Source: an uncultured Amaricoccus sp.
GTDB lineage: Bacteria > Pseudomonadota > Alphaproteobacteria > Rhodobacterales > Rhodobacteraceae
Direction: 5' to 3'
Assembly: GCF_937891315.1 (NCBI RefSeq)
Contig: NZ_CALAGI010000094.1
Span: 1-64,000, forward strand
DNA length: 64,000 nucleotides
A program made the position numbers and the translations under genes. The notes beneath the pieces were generated by a model that was not told the DNA's origin, searched no databases, and saw nothing but the letters and a program-made list of their open reading frames with translations. Of this stretch, positions 47,606 through 56,058 are shown in pieces (position 1 is the stretch's first letter; each line of letters starts with the position of its first letter).

Positions 47606-50506
47606 CTACTCCGCGGCGACGCGGCGGGGCGCGAGCATCGGTTTCAGATAGGCGCCGGTGTGGCTCTCCTTCACCCGCGCGATCGCCTCCGGCGTGCCGG
47701 CGCCGACGATCATGCCGCCACCGTCACCGCCCTCCGGGCCGATGTCGATGATCCAGTCCGCCGTCTTGATCACATCGAGATTGTGCTCGATCACTACCAC
47801 CGAATTGCCCTGCTCCACCAGCTCGTGCAGCACCTCGAGCAGTTTCTTCGTATCCTCGAAATGCAGGCCCGTCGTCGGCTCGTCGAGGATGTAGAGCGTC
47901 CGCCCGGTCGAGCGCCGCGCCAGCTCCTTCGACAGCTTCACCCGCTGCGCCTCGCCCCCCGACAGCGTCGTCGCCTGCTGCCCGACCTTGATGTAGCCGA
48001 GGCCGACCCGCATCAGCGTCGTCATCTTCTCGCGGATCGAGGGGACGGCGGCGAAGAACTCCTCCGCGTCCTCCACCGTCATGTCGAGGACATCGGCGAT
48101 GCTCCTGCCCTTGAACAGCACCTCGAGCGTCTCGCGGTTGTACCGCTTGCCGTGGCAGGTCTCGCAGGTCACGTAGACATCCGGCAGGAAGTGCATCTCG
48201 ATCTTGATGACCCCGTCGCCCTGGCACGCCTCGCAGCGCCCGCCCTTGACGTTGAAACTGAACCGCCCGGGCTTGTAGCCCCGCGCCTTGCTCTCCGGCA
48301 GGCCGGCGAACCAGTCGCGGATCGGGCCGAAGGCGCCGGTATAGGTCGCGGGGTTCGAGCGCGGCGTGCGGCCGATCGGCGACTGGTCGATATCGATGAC
48401 CTTGTCGAGATTTTCGAGGCCGGAAATCTCGTCGGCCGGCGCCGGCGTCTGTCGCGCGCCGTTCAGCCGGGCCGAGGCGGTCTTGAACAAGGTCTCGATG
48501 GTCAGCGTCGACTTGCCGCCGCCCGACACACCGGTGACGCAGGTGAAGGTGCCGAGCGGAAAGCTCGCCGTCACCCCGCGCAGATTGTTGCCGGTGGCGT
48601 TCTTCACCACGATCTTCCTGCCGTTGCCCTTGCGCCGGACAGATGGCACCGCGATCTCGCGCACGCCGGTGAGATACTGGCCGGTCACCGAATCCGGGTT
48701 CGCCGCGACCTCGGCCGGCGTGCCTTCGGCGATGATCCGGCCGCCATGCACACCGGCGCCCGGCCCGATGTCGATCACATGATCGGCCTCGCGGATCGCC
48801 TCCTCGTCATGCTCGACGACGATCACCGTGTTGCCCGCGTCGCGCAGGTTCTTCAGCGTGGTCAGGAGCCGGCCATTGTCACGCTGGTGCAGGCCGATCG
48901 ATGGTTCGTCCAGCACATAGAGCACGCCGGACAGCCCACTGCCGATCTGGCTGGCCAGCCGGATCCGCTGACTCTCGCCGCCCGACAGCGTCCCGGCGTT
49001 ACGCGCCAGCGTCAGATAGTCGAGCCCGACATTGACCAGGAACCCCAGCCGCTCGCGGATCTCCTTCAGGATCGCCCGGGCGATCTCATTGCGCTGCGCG
49101 GTCAACGCCGCCGGCACCGTCTCGACCCAGGCAAAGGCCTCGCGGATCGACATCCGCACCACCTCGCCGACATGCAGAAGCTGCCCGGGCCCGCCGCTGG
49201 CGGGACCGATCCTGACCGCCAGCGCCTCGGGTTTCAGGCGGAATCCATGGCAGGCGCCGCAGGGCCGGTTGTTCTGATAGCGCTCCAGATCCTCGCGTGA
49301 CCAGCTCGAGTCCGTCTCGCGATAGCGCCGCTCCATATTGGGGATCACGCCCTCGAAGGCGCGGCTGATCTCGTAGACCCGCCCGCCCTCGTCATAGCGG
49401 AAGCGGACTTCCTCGCCGCCCGAACCGTAGAGCAGCACCTCCTTGGCGCGGTCGGGCAGGTCGCGCCAGCGCACGGCCTTGTCGAAACCGAAATGCTTGG
49501 CCAGCGCCTCGATGGTCTGGCGATAGTAGGGTGACTGGCCCTTCGACCAGGGTGCGATCGCCCCCCGCAGCAGCGGCAGGCTCTCGTCCGGCACGATCAG
49601 CCGGGGATCGAAGAACAGCTCCACCCCCAGCCCGTCGCAGACCGGACAGGCCCCGAACGGCGCGTTGAACGAAAACAGCCGCGGCTCGATCTCCGGGATG
49701 GTGAAACCGGAGACCGGGCAGGCGAAATTCTCGGAAAAGGTGATGCGCTCGGGCTCCGGCGCCTCGGCGCCCTCCGCCGCGACCGGCGCGGTCTCGAGGA
49801 TGGCGATGCCGTCGGCGAGGTCGAGCGCGGTGCGCAAGCTGTCGGCGAGCCGTGTTTCCAGACCTTCGCGCACGACGATGCGGTCCACCACCACGTCGAT
49901 ATTGTGCCGGTATTTCTTGTCGAGCTCGGGCGGCGTGTCCAGGTCGTGGAATTCGCCATTCACCTTGACGCGCTGGAAGCCCTTCTTCTGAAGCTCCTGA
50001 AATTCCTTGCGATACTCGCCCTTGCGGTCCCGCACGATCGGCGCCAGCAGATAGGCCCGCGTCCCCTCCGGCAGGGCCATGGTGATATCGACCATCTGGC
50101 TTACCTGCTGCGCCTCGATCGGCAGGCCGGTCGTCGGGCTGTAGGGCGTGCCGACCCGCGCGAACAGGAGACGCAGATAGTCGTAGATCTCGGTCACGGT
50201 GCCGACCGTCGAGCGCGGGTTCTTCGAGGTGGTCTTCTGCTCGATCGAGATCGCGGGGCTGAGGCCGGAAATATGGTCCACATCCGGCTTCTGCATCATG
50301 TCGAGGAACTGCCGGGCATAGGCCGACAGGCTCTCCACATAGCGGCGCTGGCCCTCGGCATAGATCGTATCGAAGGCGAGGCTGGACTTGCCGGAACCGC
50401 TGAGTCCGGTGATCACCACCAGCTGATCGCGGGGGATGTCGATGTTTATCGATTTCAGGTTGTGCTCGCGCGCGCCGCGGATCTCGATGAACTTCTGTTC
50501 GGGCAT
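47606..50506 (-). CDS. uvrA: Excinuclease ABC subunit A
   Basis: 966 aa, full length. Two ABC modules: Walker A ITGLSGSGKSSLAFDTIYAE and VTGVSGGGKSTLTIETLF, signatures LSGGESQRIRLASQIGSGLS and LSGGEAQRVKLSKELARRS. The second zinc finger is intact (CEACQGDGVIKIEMHF...CETCHGK). In the first, the second Cys is replaced by Ser (CPVSGF), which I believe is common in related UvrA proteins. It recognises lesions for nucleotide excision repair. GGAG lies nine bases before ATG. A LexA-like box upstream differs by one base from consensus. Confidence 0.96.
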   Translation of the reverse strand: MPEQKFIEIRGAREHNLKSINIDIPRDQLVVITGLSGSGKSSLAFDTIYAEGQRRYVESLSAYARQFLDMMQKPDVDHISGLSPAISIEQKTTSKNPRSTVGTVTEIYDYLRLLFARVGTPYSPTTGLPIEAQQVSQMVDITMALPEGTRAYLLAPIVRDRKGEYRKEFQELQKKGFQRVKVNGEFHDLDTPPELDKKYRHNIDVVVDRIVVREGLETRLADSLRTALDLADGIAILETAPVAAEGAEAPEPERITFSENFACPVSGFTIPEIEPRLFSFNAPFGACPVCDGLGVELFFDPRLIVPDESLPLLRGAIAPWSKGQSPYYRQTIEALAKHFGFDKAVRWRDLPDRAKEVLLYGSGGEEVRFRYDEGGRVYEISRAFEGVIPNMERRYRETDSSWSREDLERYQNNRPCGACHGFRLKPEALAVRIGPASGGPGQLLHVGEVVRMSIREAFAWVETVPAALTAQRNEIARAILKEIRERLGFLVNVGLDYLTLARNAGTLSGGESQRIRLASQIGSGLSGVLYVLDEPSIGLHQRDNGRLLTTLKNLRDAGNTVIVVEHDEEAIREADHVIDIGPGAGVHGGRIIAEGTPAEVAANPDSVTGQYLTGVREIAVPSVRRKGNGRKIVVKNATGNNLRGVTASFPLGTFTCVTGVSGGGKSTLTIETLFKTASARLNGARQTPAPADEISGLENLDKVIDIDQSPIGRTPRSNPATYTGAFGPIRDWFAGLPESKARGYKPGRFSFNVKGGRCEACQGDGVIKIEMHFLPDVYVTCETCHGKRYNRETLEVLFKGRSIADVLDMTVEDAEEFFAAVPSIREKMTTLMRVGLGYIKVGQQATTLSGGEAQRVKLSKELARRSTGRTLYILDEPTTGLHFEDTKKLLEVLHELVEQGNSVVVIEHNLDVIKTADWIIDIGPEGGDGGGMIVGAGTPEAIARVKESHTGAYLKPMLAPRRVAAE

Positions 50507-50573
50507 TCTACCGATCTCCAGACGACAGGCGCCATATAACGCCCCGGACCGATTTTACGAGTCCGGAGTCTGA

Positions 50574-50588
50574 GAACAAAACGGGATC
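50574..50588 (-). promoter_or_regulatory. Imperfect LexA box upstream of uvrA
   Basis: GAAC (50574-50577), seven bases, then GATC (50585-50588): one mismatch from the GAAC-N7-GAAC box seen at 34057, and sharing the same AAAA after the first GAAC. It is 68 bp before the uvrA start. uvrA is commonly SOS-regulated, so this is plausible but unproven. Confidence 0.4.
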
Positions 50589-50604
50589 GAATGCAAGCGC
50601 GAAG

Positions 50605-51801
50605 CTACTCCCCCGCGACCGGGGACGTTTTCATCCGCGCCTCGCGCTCCCACGATCGCAGCCAGGCATGGCCATATGCGGCGAGGTAGAGCGACGCCAC
50701 CGCGGCGATCAGCACCAACGTGCGCCCGAACTCCGAAAGATCGAATTTCGGGACCAGCGTGGCGAGCAGATAGAAGACCAGGATATGCCAGCTGAAGACA
50801 TGAAGCGAATGCTGACCGAGCACCACGAGGAACCGGCGCGAGAACAGCCAGGCCAGCAGCGTCGAGGCCGTCCTGATCCAGCGGTCGCGGTCGGATACTC
50901 CGATCCTGAGCATCCAGACCACGACGAAAAGATCGATGAGAAAGGCGATCGGGTAGATCGAGGTCAAGAGGCCGCGGTCCGATCGCGCGTTGAACGCGGC
51001 GCTGAACTCATCGCCCAGCATCTCCCAGTTCACCGTCCGGTACAGCAGGCCGAGCAGGAAGATCGCGACCAGCGACATCTTGAAGACGACCCGATATTGC
51101 TCCTGTCCCAGCCAATCGAGATCGAGGCGTCCCTCCGCCATGCGGAAGCCGAAGAAGAGGCCGCCGAAGAAAAACAGCTGCCAGGAAAAGGCTTCGAAGC
51201 CAATGCCGAAATTGAGATCGAGCCCCCGCGGACGCAGCCAGCCGGCCAGGCTCTCCATGCCGAATTCGACCATCCCGGTCTGGCCGAACAGCCAGCTGAG
51301 CAGGATCGCGAGAACGAAGGGCGCGACATAGCCGCGGCCGAGCGCGTGCAGGGCGAAGGGCACGGCGAGGAGATAGAAGATATACATGGGCAGGATGCCC
51401 ATGTGCGTGCTGGCGGTGAGCAGCAGGGAGCTCGACAGCGTGAAGGCCACAGGCTCGCGCTGGTAGGCCCCGAGATTGGTCGCGGCGGCCGAGCCAAGCA
51501 GGAGCGCGGCGGCCAGCATGATCACGATCAGGGCGATCTGATGCGAGTAGATCGTCCCGACCCGCTTCAGGATCTGGACGTAGATCGCTGAAATGCTTGA
51601 GTTTCGGAGGTGTTTCTTGCCGTAGACCAGACCGACGACGAGGCCGGAGATGAAAACGAAGCCCTGCGCGTCCTGCACCCAACCGAACCGGTGGTGATTC
51701 AACTTGCCGAGAATTACATCCGTGACGCCGTTGAAATGAACTATTCCCATAAAGAGTAGAAAGAATCCACGAAACCCGTCTATAGTTTGCAGTCTAGGCA
51801 A
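50605..51801 (-). CDS. OpgC-type integral membrane protein
   Basis: 398 aa with about ten helices. QTIDGFRGFFLLFMGIVHFN at the N-terminus and FSWHILVFYLLATLVP near the end fit the OpgC_C / acyltransferase-3-like family; OpgC itself succinylates periplasmic glucans, but many relatives are uncharacterised. The start is TTG 51801: GAGGGG lies six bases before it and no ATG is available. The first codons (AGA, ACT, ATA) and the upstream DNA are unusually AT-rich, suggesting acquisition. No opgG or opgH is nearby. Confidence 0.75.
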   Translation of the reverse strand: MPRLQTIDGFRGFFLLFMGIVHFNGVTDVILGKLNHHRFGWVQDAQGFVFISGLVVGLVYGKKHLRNSSISAIYVQILKRVGTIYSHQIALIVIMLAAALLLGSAAATNLGAYQREPVAFTLSSSLLLTASTHMGILPMYIFYLLAVPFALHALGRGYVAPFVLAILLSWLFGQTGMVEFGMESLAGWLRPRGLDLNFGIGFEAFSWQLFFFGGLFFGFRMAEGRLDLDWLGQEQYRVVFKMSLVAIFLLGLLYRTVNWEMLGDEFSAAFNARSDRGLLTSIYPIAFLIDLFVVVWMLRIGVSDRDRWIRTASTLLAWLFSRRFLVVLGQHSLHVFSWHILVFYLLATLVPKFDLSEFGRTLVLIAAVASLYLAAYGHAWLRSWEREARMKTSPVAGE

Positions 51802-52009
51802 GACAACCCCTCAGAACTACCAAAAACAAGACAACCATATACCACAGGTTATATTGCGCTATTTTGACAAACTGTTCTAGCCCGACTTCGCTATCTGATC
51901 ATTAAATCTATGGTAGTACCTTTTCGCGGCGTGACAACCCGGTCCATACGCGGACAGCGGGAACCCGCTCAGAAATAGTCGCATTGCTCGGAATGCGTCG
52001 AGCGCCGCC
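51802..52009. other. AT-rich spacer upstream of the OpgC-type gene
   Basis: This 208-bp gap is one of the most AT-rich stretches in the window (for example CAAAAACAAGACAACCATAT). It contains no gene I can support. A short palindrome, AGCGGG/CCCGCT at 51956-51969, lies 41 bp after the end of the caspase-fold gene (same strand) and might end its transcript. Confidence 0.4.
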
Positions 52010-53863
52010 CTATTCTGCTATTTCCGCGAGTTTGGTCCGGGCCGCCGGCACGCCATTTTCAGCCGCCTGGCCCAGCAGCGCGCGCGCGAGGGATTCGTCC
52101 GCCGCGACACCGCGCCCACCGAGGTAGAGAAGGCCGAGATTGTACTGCCCTGGCCCATTGCCCGCGTCCGCCGCCTTGCGGAACCAGTCCGCCGCCGCCG
52201 CGTCGTCCCGGGGCAATCCGGCCCCGCGCGCAAGCAGCATGCCATATGCGACCTGCGAATTCGCATCCCCCGCCTCGGCGCCCGCCGCGAGGAGAGAAAC
52301 CACCTGCGCCCCCGTGAGCACGCCATCCGCCGGCCCGCCCAGCGCGCGCTGATAGCGCCGCGCCGCCTCGCGCGAGGCGGGACCGAACTTGCCGTCCGCG
52401 GCGCCACGATAGTAGCCCAGCGCCGAAAGTGCGTATTGGACGAGGTGCGGCGGCGTCTTCAATGGATCCGCCAGACCACCCTTCGGAGAGTCGGCGGCGG
52501 CCGGAGAAAGATTGAGCGTGACTGGCGTGGCGCCTGTCGTCACAGCGACCGGCGGCGGCGCCGCCTCTGGTTCCGCCGAGCGCATCACCGCCTCCGGCGC
52601 GGTCGCGACATCCTGACCACGCCAGGCCTCGGCGCTGCGGCGAGCGAGATCGGCATAGGCGCCGTCCGGGAACCGCGCGAGATAGGCCTCCATTCCAGCC
52701 GCGTCCCGCGCCGCCTCCGCCTGATCCCAAAGCAGGCGCTGCAGCGTGAAAGAGGCGACGGGAGCATAGACGCCAGACGGATAGCGGCGCAGAAAGATCT
52801 CGTAGGGGCCCGCGTCCTTTTCCCCCGCGAGCGCTTCCCAAGCCTTCGCTTCGCCGCCGGGGTCGCGCAGTTGAGACAGCCTGCCTTGCGCCGCGCTGAC
52901 GACACTGCTGTCGGGATAGGTCGCCAGGAACTCTTCGAAGGACGCCGGATCGTCGGACGCCGAGATCGCCTGCCAGGCCACGATATCTTCCGGCGGCCGT
53001 GCCGGCTCGGGCTCGGTCGCCACGGGATTGAACTCGAACTCCCCGAGCATCCCGTCCTCGACATATGGTGTCTGGAAAGCACTGGTTTGCTTCACCACCT
53101 CGGCGCGGACCCGACTGAACATCACGCGCGCATCGATCTTCGGCGTCGCGATCTGGTTCAACAACGCGGCCGTGAAGGGGCTGTTCCGCTGGTCACGGCC
53201 ATCGAGGGCCACGCTGCCCGGCGCCGTCGCATAGGCGATGAGCAACCCGCTCGCCGGAGCGACTTCCATGCGCGCCAAGCCTTCGGACGATTCGAGACTC
53301 CGACCCAGTTCCGCCGCGTTTCGCCGCAGGCTTCGCGTCAGGGGATTGTTCCGGCAGGCGTCGAGGATCACCATCTTGAGTGGCGCCTGCGAGAATTCGA
53401 GTTGTCTCTGCACTTCGGAGAGGCTCAGAGCCTCATAGGGCAGATCCGGCTCGATCTCGATATTCGCCCCGACGGGGATCAGGTAGTTCTCGCCATTGAG
53501 CGCGATGCCGTGCCCCGCGTAGTAGAAGAGCGCGATCTGGGCATTGACCGCCGACCGGCCGAATTTCCGAAGCGCCGCGTGCAGCCGGTCGATGTCGCCG
53601 TCGACAACCGAGATGACCTCGAAACGGAGCGCTTCCAGCGCCTTCGCGACGTCCGCGGCATCGTTCGGCGGATTCGGCAGCGCCCCGAGATCGCCGTATT
53701 CTCCGTTGCCGATCACCAGCGCCACGCGCCGCGGCGCCTCCATCCCGGATGCCGGCGGATCGACCGCCCCGGCCGCCCCCGCCAGCGCGAACAGCGCCAC
53801 CGTCACGAGCCAGATCGGCGCGCCCCGGACCGACGCCCTCACGCCGAAAATCCGCAACCCCAT
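52010..53863 (-). CDS. Secreted caspase-fold (C14) protein with peptidoglycan-binding and Sel1 domains
   Basis: 617 aa. Signal peptide (residues about 14-33, then VDPPASG). Caspase-like domain at 45-265 with catalytic His118 (YYAGHG) and Cys170 (ILDACRNNP). A linker contains several helical repeats of tetratricopeptide type (FEEFLATYPDSSVVSAAQG). A PG_binding_1 domain is near residue 495 (LSALGYYRGAADGKFGPASR) and Sel1 repeats are at the end (AAADWFRKAADAGNGPGQYN). Secreted metacaspase-like proteins are common in alphaproteobacteria; roles are poorly known. The peptidoglycan domain places it at the wall. It diverges from another Sel1-type secreted protein. Confidence 0.88.
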   Translation of the reverse strand: MGLRIFGVRASVRGAPIWLVTVALFALAGAAGAVDPPASGMEAPRRVALVIGNGEYGDLGALPNPPNDAADVAKALEALRFEVISVVDGDIDRLHAALRKFGRSAVNAQIALFYYAGHGIALNGENYLIPVGANIEIEPDLPYEALSLSEVQRQLEFSQAPLKMVILDACRNNPLTRSLRRNAAELGRSLESSEGLARMEVAPASGLLIAYATAPGSVALDGRDQRNSPFTAALLNQIATPKIDARVMFSRVRAEVVKQTSAFQTPYVEDGMLGEFEFNPVATEPEPARPPEDIVAWQAISASDDPASFEEFLATYPDSSVVSAAQGRLSQLRDPGGEAKAWEALAGEKDAGPYEIFLRRYPSGVYAPVASFTLQRLLWDQAEAARDAAGMEAYLARFPDGAYADLARRSAEAWRGQDVATAPEAVMRSAEPEAAPPPVAVTTGATPVTLNLSPAAADSPKGGLADPLKTPPHLVQYALSALGYYRGAADGKFGPASREAARRYQRALGGPADGVLTGAQVVSLLAAGAEAGDANSQVAYGMLLARGAGLPRDDAAAADWFRKAADAGNGPGQYNLGLLYLGGRGVAADESLARALLGQAAENGVPAARTKLAEIAE

Positions 53864-54020
53864 CGCCCTCACCCTCGGCGAAAAATATATGACGGAGAGC
53901 GCCCCGTCGCCTGAAAAAATCAGCAACGCCCCCGGCGCGCCGCCCGGATAGGAGCATACCTTCCGATTCGTTTCACCCGGATAAGTAGTTCCAGCGGGAC
54001 AGGGTCGGTCGCGACGTGCT

Positions 54021-54731
54021 ATGGATCGCCGTGGTCGGGGGTGGACGCGGATTATCGGGATGCGGGCTGCGATCGCCGTTGGAATGATCTCGCTATACGC
54101 CGCCATGCCGGTGTTCGCCCAGGACGACGGGTTTGTTTCCCCCCTGCCCGAAGCGGGTCGACCCGCCGTGGCCGCGCCCGCCGCCCCCTCGACGAACGGC
54201 GCCCGCAAGCGCGCCCAGCGCGCCGCCGCGCCGGTCTCCCCCTGCGAGGACATGACCAAGGACTGGGTGGACCTACGCCCGGTCGCCGACTTTCCCGCGC
54301 TTGAGGGTCGGGTCTTGATCGACCTCCTGCAAGCGGCGCTGCCGATCTGCGAGGCCGCGCAGCGCGACCAGCCGGGCAACAAGCGTGTGACCTTCGTCTT
54401 CGCGCGAACGCTCGCGATTCACGGTCAGAACACCCGCGCCGCCCAACTTTACCGGCAACTCGCGAGCGCGCGCTATGTCCCTGCGATGACCCAGCTCGCC
54501 CGCGCCTACTACACCGGCGCGGGCGTGCCGCGCGACGTGGTCGAAGCATGTACCCGCTATGTCGAAGCCGCGAAGGCCGGCGACGCATGGGCGTTCAATC
54601 CAGCGGCGGATTGCGCCATCCTCTATTCTCCGGTCGCCGACCAGCGGCGCGCCTGCCAGTATTTCCGCAAGGCGCAGGCCAGCGACACGGCGCAGACGAC
54701 CACGCTGACCGAAGCCGACTATTGCCCCTGA
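54021..54731 (+). CDS. Secreted Sel1-like repeat protein
   Basis: 236 aa (or 223 from ATG 54060). The signal peptide ends AAMPVFAQ. A proline/alanine and basic linker follows, then helical Sel1-type repeats: FARTLAIHGQNTRAAQLYRQ, TQLARAYYTGAGVPRDVVEA and DQRRACQYFRKAQASD. Two Cys in the repeats (EACTRY, RRACQY) may form a disulfide. It diverges from the caspase-fold/Sel1 gene with 157 bp between, suggesting a shared role in the envelope. No catalytic domain is seen. Confidence 0.75.
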   Translation: MDRRGRGWTRIIGMRAAIAVGMISLYAAMPVFAQDDGFVSPLPEAGRPAVAAPAAPSTNGARKRAQRAAAPVSPCEDMTKDWVDLRPVADFPALEGRVLIDLLQAALPICEAAQRDQPGNKRVTFVFARTLAIHGQNTRAAQLYRQLASARYVPAMTQLARAYYTGAGVPRDVVEACTRYVEAAKAGDAWAFNPAADCAILYSPVADQRRACQYFRKAQASDTAQTTTLTEADYCP

Positions 54732-54768
54732 TGGGCCCCGCCGATCGGCGAGCCGCGGATTGGACGCT

Positions 54769-55353
54769 CTACCGGCCGAGGATTTTCTTCACATATTGCT
54801 GCGTCTCGCTGTAGGGCGGGATGCCGCGGTATTTCTGCACGGCCTCGGGGCCGGCGTTGTAGGCGGCGAGCGCCAGACGCCAGTCGCCGAAGCGGCGATA
54901 TTGCTGGCTGAGATAGCGGGCGCCGCCCTCGAGATTCTGTTTCGGGTCATGCGGATCGACACCCAGCACCTGCGCGGTGCCGGGCATCAGCTGCGCGAGG
55001 CCGATCGCGCCCTTGTTCGACTTGGCGGCGGGACGGAATCGCGATTCCGTATGGACCAGCCGCAGGAACAGATCCTCCGGCACCCGATGCCGACGCGCGG
55101 CCTGCCGTGCCATGTCCTGATAGACCCCGGGCGATCCGCCATAGGCCGGAATGCCCGCGTAGACATCGACCTCGATGATCTTCGGCCGCCGCGGCTGTCC
55201 GGCCAGCGCGCCCGGAACCGGCTGGCGGATCAGGGTGCGGTATTCCGGGGAAAGGTTCGACTGGTTTCTCAGCAAGGCGCTCAGGGAAGCGTCGGCCATG
55301 GCCGACCCGCCCAGCCCGAACGTTACGCCGAGCGCGATCACAAAGCTTCGCAT
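54769..55353 (-). CDS. Lytic transglycosylase (SLT family 1)
   Basis: 194 aa from ATG 55353, with GAGGGA just upstream. A signal peptide (VIALGVTFGLGGSAMADA) precedes the transglycosylase domain: VPEDLFLRLVHTESRFRPAA with catalytic Glu103, KGAIGLAQLMPGTAQVLGVD and LALAAYNAGPEAVQKYRGIP. It cleaves peptidoglycan glycan strands to anhydromuropeptides in the periplasm. It lies next to the two Sel1 genes, one of which has a peptidoglycan-binding domain. Confidence 0.93.
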   Translation of the reverse strand: MRSFVIALGVTFGLGGSAMADASLSALLRNQSNLSPEYRTLIRQPVPGALAGQPRRPKIIEVDVYAGIPAYGGSPGVYQDMARQAARRHRVPEDLFLRLVHTESRFRPAAKSNKGAIGLAQLMPGTAQVLGVDPHDPKQNLEGGARYLSQQYRRFGDWRLALAAYNAGPEAVQKYRGIPPYSETQQYVKKILGR

Positions 55354-55550
55354 GGTCCCTCGTCTTCCTGTCAGCGGCCTGCTCTCCGCCGTCCGGCCGT
55401 TCCCGGAGCGGGGCGGACTATGGCAAAAAAAATCTGGCCTGTCAGCTTTGTTTCTGTTCTTCACCGGCCGTTAACCCTACAACAAGCCAACTTTCGCGCG
55501 GGCCGTGCATCGGGGGCGCGAAGCGGCGCTAGGCGACAAGAGGTGATGGC

Positions 55551-56018
55551 ATGGCGGGCAGCGTGAACAAGGTGATCCTGATCGGGAATCTCGGCCAGGA
55601 CCCCGAAGTTCGCACCTTCGGCAACGGCGGCAAGGTGTGCAACCTGCGCATCGCCACGTCGGAAAACTGGCGCGACAAGAATTCGGGCGAGCGCAAGGAG
55701 CGCACGGAATGGCATTCCGTCGCCATCTTCTCCGAGCCGCTGGTGCGGGTGGCCGAGCAATATCTGCGCAAGGGCGCCAAGGTCTATATCGAGGGCCAGC
55801 TCGAAACCCGCAAATGGCAGGACCAGTCCGGCCAGGACCGCTACACGACCGAGGTCGTGCTGCGCCCGTTCCGCTCGGAACTGACCATGCTCGATGGTCG
55901 CGGCGAGGGCGGCGGTGCCAGCGGCGGCTATGGCGACGATCGCCGGGGCGGTCAGGACAGCCGCGGACAGGTGGAACGCGGCTCGGCCAGCCAGATCGAC
56001 GACGAAATCCCCTTCTAG
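55551..56018 (+). CDS. ssb: Single-stranded DNA-binding protein
   Basis: 155 aa. The OB fold begins GSVNKVILIGNLGQDPEVRT and includes EWHSVAIFSEPLVRVAEQYL and IEGQLETRKWQDQSGQDRYT. A Gly-rich linker leads to the acidic tip DDEIPF that recruits repair and replication proteins. GAGG precedes the ATG. The DEXH helicase follows after 40 bp on the same strand. Confidence 0.96.
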   Translation: MAGSVNKVILIGNLGQDPEVRTFGNGGKVCNLRIATSENWRDKNSGERKERTEWHSVAIFSEPLVRVAEQYLRKGAKVYIEGQLETRKWQDQSGQDRYTTEVVLRPFRSELTMLDGRGEGGGASGGYGDDRRGGQDSRGQVERGSASQIDDEIPF

Positions 56019-56058
56019 CGGGTGACAAGGCGCGGGGCGCGCGCGGGTCGGCGGGGTC

